Source: JBDTES01 sp039922435
GTDB lineage: Bacteria; Patescibacteriota; Saccharimonadia; Saccharimonadales; UBA4665
Reading direction: 5' to 3'
DNA: 49,716 bases
Assembly: GCA_039922435.1 (NCBI GenBank)
Contig: JBDTES010000005.1
Span: 1-49,716, forward strand
A program made the position numbers and the translations under genes. Numbering within the stretch: the stretch's first letter is position 1; every line of letters begins with the position of its first letter. This document shows, piece by piece, positions 1 to 8,041 of this stretch. The notes beneath the pieces are model-generated. The model was given only the letters and a program-made list of their open reading frames with translations. It made no database searches and was not told the origin of the DNA.

Positions 1-372
1 AAAATTGCCTCATTTAGAGCTGGCGTAGAAGCCACTATGCCAGATTTCTCGGCAGCTGGCTTTGCCTTTGATCACGTCATAAAAGAACAGCCCGGCAAGG
101 TAGTCATCGGCTTCACGGCATCAGACAATTCCAATAGCTACCAACTGACTCAGCAGACGACCAACTGGGATAATCAAACTATGATTAATTCAATCGCGAG
201 TACCTACTCCAGTGGTCAACCAAATTACACCACCATAAAGGCCGGCCCTAACACCGTTTACCGGTTCGACAACAATGATATAACCTGGATATCCGATGGT
301 ACCTGGTATCAAATCAGTGGCACCGGCCCACTGTCTGACTCCCAAGTGAAGTCACTGGTGATTAGCAGCTAG
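1..372 (+). CDS. C-terminal part of a DUF4367-like extracytoplasmic protein (5' cut by window)
   Basis: The frame is open from base 1, so the true start lies upstream of the window; an internal ATG at 37 is unlikely to be the start. About 123 residues are visible and the stop is at 370-372. The pattern of a short beta-rich segment, then NTVYRFDNND, TWISDGTWYQISG and a closing LSDSQVKSLVIS helix, resembles the end of DUF4367-type domains found in anti-sigma or outer-surface proteins, where a wall-side beta domain follows a single membrane helix. The membrane part is not in the window. Thr/Ser/Asn richness fits an exported domain. gltX follows after 33 nt with its own -10 element, so the two need not be co-transcribed. 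The family assignment is by motif feel only. Confidence 0.55.
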   Translation, partial: KIASFRAGVEATMPDFSAAGFAFDHVIKEQPGKVVIGFTASDNSNSYQLTQQTTNWDNQTMINSIASTYSSGQPNYTTIKAGPNTVYRFDNNDITWISDGTWYQISGTGPLSDSQVKSLVISS

Positions 373-405
373 AAACTTACCCCTGTTTGTGGCATACTAA
401 AACTA

Positions 406-1848
406 ATGAAACCCGTTCGTACTCGTTTTGCCCCCAGCCCAACTGGCTTTTTGCACGTTGGGGGCATTCGTACCGCCTTATTTGCCTGGCTAGTGGCCCG
501 CCAAGCTGGTGGTGAGTTTATTCTACGGATTGAAGATACTGATCAGGCCAGAGAAGTCGAGGGTTCGGCCAGTCATATTATCAAATCTCTCCGAGCACTC
601 GGTCTAGACTTCGACGAAGGCCCGGAAATGCCAGGTGACTTCGGGCCGTATTTTCAATCACAACGGCTCAGTAAATACCAAGAATGGGCCCAAGTGATAA
701 TTGATTCGGGCAGAGCCTACGCCGATCCATACTCGGCCAGCGAAGTTCAAGCTTTTCGGGAGCAAGCTCAAGCAGCCAAGCAACCTTTTTTGTACCGAAA
801 CCACCGGCCAGAGTCGGCCGAGGTGCGGACATCAAAGTGGGACGGTAAAACACCACTAAGATTCAAATCAGATCCAAAAGATTACAAGTGGCATGATGAG
901 GTTATGGGTGATTTGCATGCCGGGGTAGAGTCCATCGACGACTTTATCTTAATCAAATCTGATGGTTTCCCAACCTATAATTTTGCCCACATTATCGACG
1001 ACCACGAAATGCAGATTAGCCACGTCATCCGTGGCCAAGAATTCCTGGCTAGCGTACCAAACTATTTAAACCTCTACGAAGCTCTAGGGTTTGACCGACC
1101 ACTACTAGCCACTATGCCTCACATCCTGGGGCCCGATGGCAAAAAGAAGCTATCAAAACGCGATGTAGCTAAAGATGTCCTAGATTATTTAAAAGATGGT
1201 TATATGGTTGAGGCCCTAGTTAACTTTATCGCTTCACTTGGTTGGAATGACGGTACCGAGCAAGAAATCTTTACGCGCGACGAGCTAATTGCTAAATTCA
1301 GCCTAAACCGCGTCCAAAAGGCCGGTGCCCGATTTGACGAAAATCGCCTGCTTTGGATGAACGGTAGTTGGATTAGATCGCTTGATATAAATAGTCTATA
1401 TTCTAGATGTCAGGACTTCTGGCCAGAATCGGCTAAAAGCTACCCTGAAGATTATAAAATACAGGTTTTAGGTCTAGTTCAGGAGCGCCTTAAGTACTTT
1501 GCTGAGTTGCCAGCTCTGACTAATTTCTTCTTTGAAGATTTACCGGTGAATATGGAACTAATTGACGGTAATAAGCAGCTTAAAAAGTTTGAACATACCG
1601 AACTAAAAACCATGCTCGAAACCGCCAAAGCCAGCCTCGAGCAGAGTGATTTTAGCACCACCGACCTAACTAAGCGACTAAACGATTTACTAGAATCGAC
1701 CGGCCAAAAACCAGGCGTATTATTCAGTTTAATCCGTATAGCCAGCACTTGGGCCCCATCGAGCCCCGGCCTAGCCGACACTCTGGCCGTTCTCGGCCGA
1801 GAGATTAGTCTCAGTCGTATTACAAAGACGATAGCTAATCTAGCGTAA
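406..1848 (+). CDS. gltX: Glutamyl-tRNA synthetase
   Basis: Class I aminoacyl-tRNA synthetase that charges tRNA-Glu with glutamate in the cytoplasm. The N-terminus carries the HIGH-type signature (APSPTGFLHVGG, residues 8-19), and the KMSKS-type loop appears as KKLSKRD near residue 250. The 480-residue length is normal for bacterial GltX, with a C-terminal helical anticodon-binding part. The start is ATG 406, placed 7 nt behind a -10-like CATACT (393-398), so the message is probably leaderless. The only tRNA gene in the window is tRNA-Glu(CUC). GltX in bacteria lacking GlnRS often also mischarges tRNA-Gln for GatCAB; the window does not say whether that applies here. The gene is convergent with the WhiB-like gene. 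Confidence 0.97.
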   Translation: MKPVRTRFAPSPTGFLHVGGIRTALFAWLVARQAGGEFILRIEDTDQAREVEGSASHIIKSLRALGLDFDEGPEMPGDFGPYFQSQRLSKYQEWAQVIIDSGRAYADPYSASEVQAFREQAQAAKQPFLYRNHRPESAEVRTSKWDGKTPLRFKSDPKDYKWHDEVMGDLHAGVESIDDFILIKSDGFPTYNFAHIIDDHEMQISHVIRGQEFLASVPNYLNLYEALGFDRPLLATMPHILGPDGKKKLSKRDVAKDVLDYLKDGYMVEALVNFIASLGWNDGTEQEIFTRDELIAKFSLNRVQKAGARFDENRLLWMNGSWIRSLDINSLYSRCQDFWPESAKSYPEDYKIQVLGLVQERLKYFAELPALTNFFFEDLPVNMELIDGNKQLKKFEHTELKTMLETAKASLEQSDFSTTDLTKRLNDLLESTGQKPGVLFSLIRIASTWAPSSPGLADTLAVLGREISLSRITKTIANLA

Positions 1849-1922
1849 AACTCAGTCAACTAACTAAAATCATGATAGGCTACCGTCACTTTAGATCTAT
1901 CAATTAACTCCGCCTAGACAGC

Positions 1923-2480
1923 TCACTTATCCCGACTCGGTATTAAAGCCGCCAGCTCCGTTCGTTTCTTAGATAAGTAGTTAGCCGCCTTTACTGGATC
2001 TTCCTTTAGTAACCTAGTATACGTTAAACGTTCTCTGCGGGCTAAACCCCCATAAACACCATTTTCATCGTTCGTACGTAAGGCAATTGCCAAACACGGA
2101 GCCCATACCGTACACCCGGCACATATCTTTTTGGCCTGAGTAGCCGAATGGCCTTTTTCCAAGAGGAATATTTTTTGATCATCTCCGGCACATAAAGCTT
2201 TGCTACCCCAATCTCTAGCTGGTTTACCAAGAGCCTGTCTTACTAGATCGTCAAATACAGTAATTTCTCCGAGGTGTCGGGCAGATTTAGCTATCCGCGA
2301 TAATGTCAATGGAACCTGATCGATATCAGCAGGCGCGTCCATAATCTCAGTATTTTGAACACCCAAACTAGATATAATATTGGTATTCTCAGGATATACA
2401 TGGGTAACCTCTAGATCGTCAGCTACAATAATTGAATGATCAAGTCCGGACGAATACGCAATAGTTTCTAGAGTCGTCAT
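1923..2480 (-). CDS. WhiB-like iron-sulfur transcription factor with N-terminal extension
   Basis: The C-terminal half has the WhiB layout. C97 is followed by C120-x2-C123-x5-C129 (KICAGCTVWAPCL), four cysteines that would bind a 4Fe-4S cluster, then a GVYGG turn (141-145; GVWGG in classical WhiB) and a basic tail with RRERL and KKR that would touch DNA. WhiB proteins bind sigma factor region 4 and regulate transcription in response to redox or stress. Classical members are 80-130 aa. This one has about 90 extra N-terminal residues without a recognised domain. The start is supported by a good ribosome site (AAGGAGAG, ~5 nt upstream), unlike most genes here. It is divergent from the DUF3048 gene. 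The family was long regarded as actinobacterial, so its presence here is notable. Confidence 0.85.
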   Translation of the reverse strand: MTTLETIAYSSGLDHSIIVADDLEVTHVYPENTNIISSLGVQNTEIMDAPADIDQVPLTLSRIAKSARHLGEITVFDDLVRQALGKPARDWGSKALCAGDDQKIFLLEKGHSATQAKKICAGCTVWAPCLAIALRTNDENGVYGGLARRERLTYTRLLKEDPVKAANYLSKKRTELAALIPSRDK

Positions 2481-2625
2481 ACTTCTCTCCTTATCCAGCT
2501 TTGTTACAAAAGATTATATGACTTCAATAACTATATTAAAACTGTTTATAGTTCAACTAATAGTAAAGTTTGATTAATTATATATAAACTTGAGGTAATT
2601 AGTAGCGATTTTACAACGTTTTCGG

Positions 2626-2631
2626 TACAAT
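2626..2631 (+). promoter_or_regulatory. -10 element of a leaderless promoter for the DUF3048 gene
   Basis: TACAAT ends 7 nt before ATG 2639, which places the expected transcription start at or next to the start codon. The GTG at 2633 would lie inside the region between -10 and +1, so ATG 2639 is the better start. Confidence 0.65.
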
Positions 2632-2638
2632 AGTGCTT

Positions 2639-3994
2639 ATGATTGATGACTTCGGTAGTGGGCATTTACACGCTCCGCGCAAAAAATCAAAAATTATCCA
2701 CCCGTTACCGAAAGAAGAAAAGACTTCTGTGATGGATCTGGCGGCAGCCCATGAGGCAGCCGAACAAAAAGAGTCTAGCGAGACTACGGATAATATTATT
2801 GAGCCAATCAGTGACCTAGATTTTGAATTTAAAACCCCAGACCAAGTTGCTAACGATACTCCAGAACCGGCCTCTGAGCCAGACGTAGACGTAGAGACAG
2901 ACGAGCCCAATAAGCCAGCGATCAAAACTAACCCAAAGAAGCGCCACTGGCCACTTAATCGCCTCCAAACTATTATCGGTATAGCTGCGGTAATCGTACT
3001 CCTGAGTACGGGCGCTGCTACCTACGCACTGACCAGACCTAGCGTTAAGGGTGGTACATTCATCTCTAAAAAAGGTGTCTATATCCCACCTAAACCAACA
3101 ACCGTAGCCAGTAAACTAACTGGCTTACCGGTTGCGCTAGAGGTAAATGACCGACCAGTTACTGGGATTATGATAGAAAATAGCCTAGATGCCAGGCCAC
3201 AGAGCGGCCTAGACCAAGCCGGAGTCGTCTTTGAGGCCATTGCCGAAGGTGGCATTACTCGCTTCATGGCGCTGTACCAAGATTCACAGCCTGATTATCT
3301 GGGCCCCGTCCGGTCGGTCCGGCCATATTTCTTGCAATGGTGCATGACGTTTGACTGTAGCCTAGCCCACGTCGGCGGTAGCCCAGAAGGCCTCCAAGAC
3401 ATCAAAGATTGGCATTCCAAAGACCTTGATCAGTTCTTTAACTCAGACGCTTACCACCGTATATCTAGTCGCTACGCTCCACACAATATGTACACCTCTA
3501 TCGCGCAGCTAAATCAAGTCGAGGCTAGCAAAGGCTACGGTGCTAGTGACTTCACTAGCTTTCCCCGCAAAGTCGATGCCCCCAGTAAGACGCCAGATGC
3601 TGCCTCTGTTGACCTAGCTATGTCTGGCTTTTACTACAACGACCACTACGATTACGATGCAACTACTAATACCTATAAGCGAAGTGAGGGTGGTCAACCC
3701 CATATGCAATTAAACAAAGATGGCCCCAAGACCCAAATCACCCCGAAAGTAGTAGTTGCTATGGTGATGCAATATGGTCTAGAGTCTGACGACCATCATA
3801 GTCAATACAATGTCGTCGGTAATGGCCAAGCCTTTGTTTTCCAAGACGGCACAGTTACTCAGGGCAACTGGAGTAAGGCCAGTCCAACTAGCCCGATCAT
3901 CTTTACTGATTCCGCCGGTACACCAATTAAGTTTAATGCCGGTCAGACTTGGTTAACAGCTATGGGTAGCGCTAGTCAGGTTAGTTATAAATAA
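2639..3994 (+). CDS. Membrane-anchored DUF3048 (YerB-like) protein
   Basis: Protein of 451 aa. A charged, acidic cytoplasmic N-terminus of about 100 residues precedes one transmembrane helix (roughly 105-125, TIIGIAAVIVLLSTGAATYA), followed by a large outside domain. The outside part has the DUF3048 pattern: a TGLPV opening, RPVTGIMIENSLDARPQSGL, then a FEAIAEGGITRFMALY block and the LGPVRSVRPYF segment, then a C-terminal half with MQYGLESDDH. The function of DUF3048 is not established; Bacillus YerB is a lipoprotein of this family. Here a membrane helix replaces the lipobox. A start at GTG 2633 is possible, but ATG 2639 fits the -10 TACAAT at 2626-2631. It is followed by a kinase gene after about 120 nt that show nothing distinctive. 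Confidence 0.85.
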   Translation: MIDDFGSGHLHAPRKKSKIIHPLPKEEKTSVMDLAAAHEAAEQKESSETTDNIIEPISDLDFEFKTPDQVANDTPEPASEPDVDVETDEPNKPAIKTNPKKRHWPLNRLQTIIGIAAVIVLLSTGAATYALTRPSVKGGTFISKKGVYIPPKPTTVASKLTGLPVALEVNDRPVTGIMIENSLDARPQSGLDQAGVVFEAIAEGGITRFMALYQDSQPDYLGPVRSVRPYFLQWCMTFDCSLAHVGGSPEGLQDIKDWHSKDLDQFFNSDAYHRISSRYAPHNMYTSIAQLNQVEASKGYGASDFTSFPRKVDAPSKTPDAASVDLAMSGFYYNDHYDYDATTNTYKRSEGGQPHMQLNKDGPKTQITPKVVVAMVMQYGLESDDHHSQYNVVGNGQAFVFQDGTVTQGNWSKASPTSPIIFTDSAGTPIKFNAGQTWLTAMGSASQVSYK

Positions 3995-4112
3995 GATGGA
4001 GGGAAGATAAAGCAAAATCACAAGAATCCTAGTAGAATACAGGTAAGGCCAACCAGCTTCCGATAGCATTACTACATTCTATTTTTTAACTTCTATCTTC
4101 AAATTCAAAATC

Positions 4113-5654
4113 ATGGATTATCTTCAAAAATTCGCAGGTCAAGTCCGTAGCCGACTAGCTATCGCTTTTTTAGTAAATAATTTACTAATTATCGGTGGCT
4201 GGTACCTAGCGGCTAACGTATTTCATCTCAGTGGGTGGCAATTCTGGACTGTTTTACTAATCATACCAATCATAACTATCGTCATCTGGCCCCTGATCAT
4301 GACGAGCACACTACTGCAGCCACTCCGACTCATCTGGCAAGCTATTTTGCACGTTTCCCCGACCACCGATAGTAGCACCGGTGCTCCCGAAATCGATAGA
4401 TTGCGATTGGGCCGCGAACTAGTAACTAATCTAACAAGTCAGATTTATCAATTAGCCAGTGTAGTCGGTGAGATTGAAAGCACCAAGCGAAAAGCGCCAG
4501 AGGATTTACACAGTAGCTTTCTAGCTAACGCCCTGCCGCTGCCCATGACAGTACTTGATAAAGAAGAGAAAATCGTCTTTGTGAATGACGCACTGTGTAA
4601 GTACATTAAACGTGGGGCCGATGAGTTAATCGGTCAAAATGTCTATACTATCCTCGATATGTCGTTTAGTAGCCATGACACATTCGATAAATGGCTAAAC
4701 GAATCCAAGCAAAACGCTGCCACGGCCGATCACAGCTGGGAGCGTGTCCGGCTCGGCCTAGCTGATGAGTCTAATGCCCTACAGTTTGACTTAGCGGCTC
4801 ACTACAATAAAGGCAATCCTAGCGGCTTCGAAACTCTCCTAGTCTTTTTTGACCACACTCAGCAATATAGCCAGGACGATCAAGCGATGGGTTTTGTCGC
4901 TCTGTCAGTTCACGAGCTCCGGGCACCACTAACTCTGCTACGAGGCTACATTGAGGTCTTCGATGAGGAACTGGGGCCAAACTTGAACAGTGAGCTAAAA
5001 GGCTTCATGGGCAAAATGGACGCCGCTGGGCAGCAACTAGCTGGGTTTGTTGATAACATCCTTAACGTCGCTAAGATCGAAGATAATCAACTTACTCTGC
5101 AGCTCCGTGAAGAGAACTGGCCGTCTATAATTGATAGTGTTGTTAGCGACATGAGACTGCGGGCCAAAGTCCGTGGTCTAGAGCTAAAAACCGATATTCA
5201 GGGAGATCTGCCAACCGTCGGAGTTGACCGCTATAGTATCTACGAAGTCTTAGCTAACCTCATCGATAATGCCATCAAATACAGCAAAACTAGCAAAGAG
5301 ATCTTCGTTACCTCCAAACTAAACAGCGATGGGCTAGTCGAAACCAGCGTTAAAGACTTTGGGCTCGGCATCGACGCCAGTGTTCTGCCGCACATATTCG
5401 ACAAATTCTACCGAAGCCACCGTAACCGGGCCCAAATTGGTGGTACTGGTCTAGGCCTGTACCTAGCTAAATCAATTGTCGACGCTCTCGGTGGTCAGAT
5501 TTGGGTCAGTAGCAAGGTTGATGAGGGAAGTAACTTTACATTCACTATCATACCTTTTGCCCAACTAGCCGGTGAGCAAAAGGACGGTACTAGTGGTAGT
5601 GTATCGCGTGGCGCTCACGGCTGGATTAAGAACCACTCGTTATATCGTGATTAA
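4113..5654 (+). CDS. PAS-containing membrane sensor histidine kinase
   Basis: 513 aa. Two membrane helices (about 17-35 and 45-65) with only a short outside loop, a linker, a PAS-like domain (about 135-250), then a HisKA domain with the phospho-acceptor H267 in SVHELRAPLTLL. A HATPase_c domain follows with an N-box (NLIDNAIKYSK), G1 (DFGLGID) and G2 (GGTGLGLYLAKSIV). It should autophosphorylate and pass the phosphate to a receiver domain, most likely that of the single-domain regulator 52 bp downstream. The tiny outside loop suggests sensing in the membrane or through the cytoplasmic PAS domain. The C-terminus carries about 30 extra polar residues after the ATPase domain. A second kinase of similar design lies at 21304. 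Confidence 0.93.
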   Translation: MDYLQKFAGQVRSRLAIAFLVNNLLIIGGWYLAANVFHLSGWQFWTVLLIIPIITIVIWPLIMTSTLLQPLRLIWQAILHVSPTTDSSTGAPEIDRLRLGRELVTNLTSQIYQLASVVGEIESTKRKAPEDLHSSFLANALPLPMTVLDKEEKIVFVNDALCKYIKRGADELIGQNVYTILDMSFSSHDTFDKWLNESKQNAATADHSWERVRLGLADESNALQFDLAAHYNKGNPSGFETLLVFFDHTQQYSQDDQAMGFVALSVHELRAPLTLLRGYIEVFDEELGPNLNSELKGFMGKMDAAGQQLAGFVDNILNVAKIEDNQLTLQLREENWPSIIDSVVSDMRLRAKVRGLELKTDIQGDLPTVGVDRYSIYEVLANLIDNAIKYSKTSKEIFVTSKLNSDGLVETSVKDFGLGIDASVLPHIFDKFYRSHRNRAQIGGTGLGLYLAKSIVDALGGQIWVSSKVDEGSNFTFTIIPFAQLAGEQKDGTSGSVSRGAHGWIKNHSLYRD

Positions 5655-5706
5655 ACAAGGTAGGAGCAAATTTATTATGGTAAGTTTTTCTGGTAGACTA
5701 TAAGCT

Positions 5707-6114
5707 ATGGAACCAAAAAAAACAGACCCGACCCAGGGCATTGGCAAAAGAGTCCTATGCATCGAAGATGAGCACTTCATCAGCGAGCTATATACCCGTG
5801 CCCTATCTAAGGCTGGCTACGAAGTCGACTCAGAACTAGATGGCCAAAAGGGACTAGCTGCCGCTCAGACCGACCGTTATGACATAATCCTGCTCGATTT
5901 AATGATTCCAAATATCACCGGTATTGAAGTCCTCCGAACACTGCGCGACCCAGTCCAAACCCCAAGACTACACGCTAAAATTATCATAACTACTAACCTA
6001 GAGCAGCGCGAAGATGTTAAGGCCGATATCGAAAAGCAAGCCGATGGCTACCTGGTAAAAGCCGAAATCACCCCCCACGAACTAGTCGACTTCTTAGGCC
6101 GCCTCGACTCCTAA
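5707..6114 (+). CDS. Single-domain response regulator (receiver only)
   Basis: 135 aa consisting of one CheY-like receiver domain: acidic pocket IEDE (19-22), phospho-acceptor D64 in ILLDLMIP, a conserved Thr pair (ITT) and K118 in YLVKAE. There is no output domain, so it must act by binding a partner or as a phospho-relay. It follows the histidine kinase by 52 bp and is the obvious partner. It still has its own promoter signature: an extended -10 (TGG-TAGACT, 5691-5699) ends 7 nt before ATG 5707, pointing to a leaderless transcript. Confidence 0.92.
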   Translation: MEPKKTDPTQGIGKRVLCIEDEHFISELYTRALSKAGYEVDSELDGQKGLAAAQTDRYDIILLDLMIPNITGIEVLRTLRDPVQTPRLHAKIIITTNLEQREDVKADIEKQADGYLVKAEITPHELVDFLGRLDS

Positions 6115-6155
6115 ATACCTAGGCGAGTCAACTCAACGCGTGTACAATATGTATC

Positions 6156-6419
6156 ATGAATAACGATCAAATCGACGATCTAAAACAGTTCATTGCAGCT
6201 ACTATTCGGCAACAAACTACCAACACAGCTACTAAAGACGACATTGCAACCATTATAGATAAAATGGCTACTAAAGACGACATTGCGCGCCTAGAACATA
6301 AAGTTAATGACATACAAACCTCTATTGGTGATGCACTAGCTACTAGCAATGACGCCGTAGACGAAAGATTGGTCGACCACGAAAACCGTCTAACTGCTCT
6401 CGAAACAAAACCCGCTTAA
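6156..6419 (+). CDS. Small coiled-coil protein with ATKDDIA repeats
   Basis: 87 aa, acidic, fully helical by composition. The N-terminus DLKQFIAAT is followed by two copies of the heptad-like unit ATKDDIA and a hydrophobic-patterned tail ending in LVDHENRLTALE, typical of a parallel coiled coil. A paralogue with the same opening and three such units is at 27178. The function is unknown; such short coiled coils are often oligomerisation or adaptor proteins. The -10 TACAAT (6143-6148) lies 7 nt before the ATG, so the mRNA is probably leaderless. It follows the response-regulator gene by 41 nt but is independently promoted. Confidence 0.75.
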   Translation: MNNDQIDDLKQFIAATIRQQTTNTATKDDIATIIDKMATKDDIARLEHKVNDIQTSIGDALATSNDAVDERLVDHENRLTALETKPA

Positions 6420-6494
6420 ATTAGTCATAAATGTAAAACACCCCAACTAATCATCCAACCTCCAGTCGTGGCGGAGTTTGTACGGCCTTATCAA

Positions 6495-6571
6495 CATTTG
6501 ACCAAGTAATGGAGTTCTGGCCAGAGGTTCGCTAGACAGCGAATTGGTTACTTTTGGCCTTCAAAAGTAAC
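6495..6571 (+). repeat. Intergenic hairpin repeat, copy 1
   Basis: A 33-nt stretch (6495-6527) is identical to 6757-6789. It is followed by a perfect 6-bp hairpin (TTCGCT/AGCGAA, 6528-6543) and a perfect 10-bp hairpin, GTTACTTTTG/CAAAAGTAAC (6547-6571). Related hairpins occur near 6798, 9484 and 44633. No T-tract follows, so it does not look like an ordinary terminator. Confidence 0.75.
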
Positions 6572-6674
6572 AAGGTTACCAATAATTAATAGTCTAGATA
6601 CAACTGGAAGGAGCCTGGGATTGATGGCCACTACGGAGTTTCCGGGCTCAATATGTTCGTCGGTAGCACAATAC

Positions 6675-6692
6675 CACCGCCCTAGGGCGGTG
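6675..6692. repeat. 18-bp perfect palindrome
   Basis: CACCGCCC-TA-GGGCGGTG reads identically on both strands. It lies between the two hairpin-repeat copies and just before the GACTGTCCG module. It could be an operator or a cruciform/RNA stem. No assignment is possible from sequence alone. Confidence 0.6.
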
Positions 6693-6699
6693 ACAGAGC

Positions 6700-6818
6700 G
6701 ACTGTCCGACGCGGCATCCGGCCGCTAGTTGTTGCGTAGGTTGTGCTTACTGACAGCATTTGACCAAGTAATGGAGTTCTGGCCAGAGGGTTTTGGCTAC
6801 TTTTGGACTTCAAAAGTA
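6700..6818 (+). repeat. Intergenic mosaic repeat, copy 2 (GACTGTCCG module plus hairpin)
   Basis: It starts with GACTGTCCGACGCGGC and a short GCGGC/GCCGC hairpin with the CTAGTTGTT tail. Next comes the 33-nt block shared with copy 1, and then a TACTTTTG/CAAAAGTA stem (6798-6818). The same module order recurs at 44537-44657, with the loop sequence changed but the stems kept. Confidence 0.7.
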
Positions 6819-6898
6819 ACATATTTACCGATGGATTAACCAATTAGGATTCTTTTAGAGTTATACAAACTATTTCAGAACTTTATACTTTATAATCT

Positions 6899-6950
6899 GT
6901 TGACATATATACGCACGTATATACGCCGCATCTGTTAAACCGCATATTTA
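6899..6950 (+). repeat. Tandem palindromic operator-like module, copy A
   Basis: TTGACA is followed by ATATACG-CA-CGTATAT (palindrome 6906-6923) and an ATCTGTTAAACCG tail. A closely related module is at 44291-44345. Differences are mostly purine/purine or pyrimidine/pyrimidine exchanges. It lies ~380 nt upstream of the polymerase operon. No convincing -10 box is placed 16-18 nt after TTGACA, so it looks more like a protein-binding site than a standard promoter. Confidence 0.55.
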
Positions 6951-7301
6951 TTGAAAAGTTACTATATTCTAGACAAGTGGATCCAATTATCTACGCCATA
7001 CAAAAACAACACTATAGCCGGTAAAAATGTAAGCAAAACTACAATAGATTTTATGTGGCAGGGGAGTATACTAGAACTTAGCTATGTGAGGACTTGGCCA
7101 GTTTGCTGACCCTTTACCCTACAAGCTATATATACATTAGGCAATCACACTTCGGTCACTGGGCGCCTCCATTACAACTAAAGTTCCTTATATACATATT
7201 CTAGAAGCGGCTTAGGATATGATAGGCACTTATATTTTAGAAAATCCGTTCGCCGAACTACTATATCGGTAATTTTCTAATACGTAATGGAGGCCTTTTT
7301 T
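6951..7301 (+). other. Long 5' region of the Y-polymerase operon
   Basis: Nearly 350 nt without an open frame. Just before the ribosome site there is an interrupted stem, AGAAAAT...ATTTTCT, enclosing CCG/CGG and a GTTCGCCGAAC palindrome. A strong GGAGG (7289-7293) lies 8 nt before ATG 7302. No RNA family was recognised. The hairpin next to the ribosome site suggests a possible translational control element. Confidence 0.4.
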
Positions 7302-7556
7302 ATGACTAAATTTATCGACCGCGAAATCAATGTTAACGCCTACTACTTCGCTGGGCGCGAAATGAAAACTTTTCCAAAACAAATCGAATACGGTAACCAG
7401 GCAATTACCTTCACTAACGGCCTACGCTTCCTTATCCAGCAGGGAAGTAAGGCTACTCGACTGTTTGATATGAGTGCTACCGACGGCTCAACCTACCGGT
7501 TGCGTCAAACTGGCAGCAGCTGGCGCCTACTAACCACCAAAGGAGTCCAAGCATGA
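7302..7556 (+). CDS. Small unknown protein, first gene of a Y-family polymerase operon
   Basis: 84 aa from ATG 7302, chosen because GGAGG at 7289-7293 is correctly spaced; the longer reading from 7287 would put that site inside the coding region. Predicted beta-rich. The pattern NVNAYYFAG, QIEYGNQAITFTNG, LFDMSATDGSTYRL and a closing Trp-Arg-Leu-Leu is shared with the third gene (7754-8041), so the two are paralogues flanking one unrelated small gene. Its stop overlaps the next start (ATGA). No known family is recognised. Its position suggests an accessory factor of the DNA polymerase encoded downstream, as small proteins accompany Y-family polymerases in several mutagenesis operons. Confidence 0.7.
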   Translation: MTKFIDREINVNAYYFAGREMKTFPKQIEYGNQAITFTNGLRFLIQQGSKATRLFDMSATDGSTYRLRQTGSSWRLLTTKGVQA

Positions 7557-7744
7557 AGCGCACCTACCTCGAAGAAGACTTACACCTCATCCAAAAGTAC
7601 TTTCCGGGCGCCAAGACAGTCAGCTTACATACACCGTTCGATCTAACCGACAAGCCAGCCGACGGCCACGGTGCTGCAGCCGATTTATACCACGATAGCC
7701 AGCCAGGCAGCCATTGGTATGGGGACTTAGCCTGGAACCGCTAA
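7553..7744 (+). CDS. Small unknown protein, second gene of the polymerase operon
   Basis: 63 aa, overlapping the preceding gene by 4 nt (ATGA), with AAAGGAG 8-9 nt upstream, hence translationally coupled. The sequence is His- and Asp-rich (EEDLHLIQKYF, DGHGAAADLYHD) and ends in HWYGDLAWNR. No domain is recognised. The tight overlap on both sides within an operon, the ribosome site and codon use like its neighbours argue that it is a real gene. Function can only be guessed from context (DNA damage tolerance). Confidence 0.6.
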   Translation: MKRTYLEEDLHLIQKYFPGAKTVSLHTPFDLTDKPADGHGAAADLYHDSQPGSHWYGDLAWNR

Positions 7745-7753
7745 GGACAACCA

Positions 7754-8041
7754 GTGGACCCATCTATCGAAATCAATGAGCGCGTCGATGTGGCAGCCTA
7801 TTATTACGCCAAGGGCGAATTTATGAGTCTAGTTAGACCCATCAAGATGCGCTGGCGTAGCCAAGACATCACGTTTACTGAACAGGGGCTGCGTCACCCG
7901 ACAATCCAAGGCAAGCGGATGATCCACGTCTTTCACGTCAGTGATGGCACTAACAACTATCGGCTCGAGTTCGACGCCGAGAATTTAACCTGGACCCTAG
8001 TAAAAGTTATCGCCGGGAACTACGAAATGAGCTCGAGGTGA
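7754..8041 (+). CDS. Small unknown protein, third gene of the polymerase operon; paralogue of the first
   Basis: 95 aa with a GTG start at 7754, preceded by an AAGGA-like site 9-10 nt upstream. It matches the first gene of the operon segment by segment (DVAAYYYAKGEF, QDITFTEQG, FHVSDGTNNYRL, then a Trp-Thr-Leu end), so a duplication is likely. The stop TGA overlaps the GTG start of the polymerase gene (GTGA), again implying coupling. No known family is recognised. Two paralogues upstream of one polymerase could form a heteromer or bind single-stranded DNA or the clamp; that is inference only. Confidence 0.68.
   Translation: MDPSIEINERVDVAAYYYAKGEFMSLVRPIKMRWRSQDITFTEQGLRHPTIQGKRMIHVFHVSDGTNNYRLEFDAENLTWTLVKVIAGNYEMSSR

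Noticed and set aside
2042..2230. Second frame within the WhiB-like gene and other antisense frames across gltX, topA, der and ftsI
   Set aside because: They overlap well-supported genes and carry no domain or start signals.
6899..6925. Ordinary sigma-70 promoter starting at TTGACA
   Set aside because: No acceptable -10 hexamer at 16-18 nt; the sequence is dominated by palindromes that look like operators.
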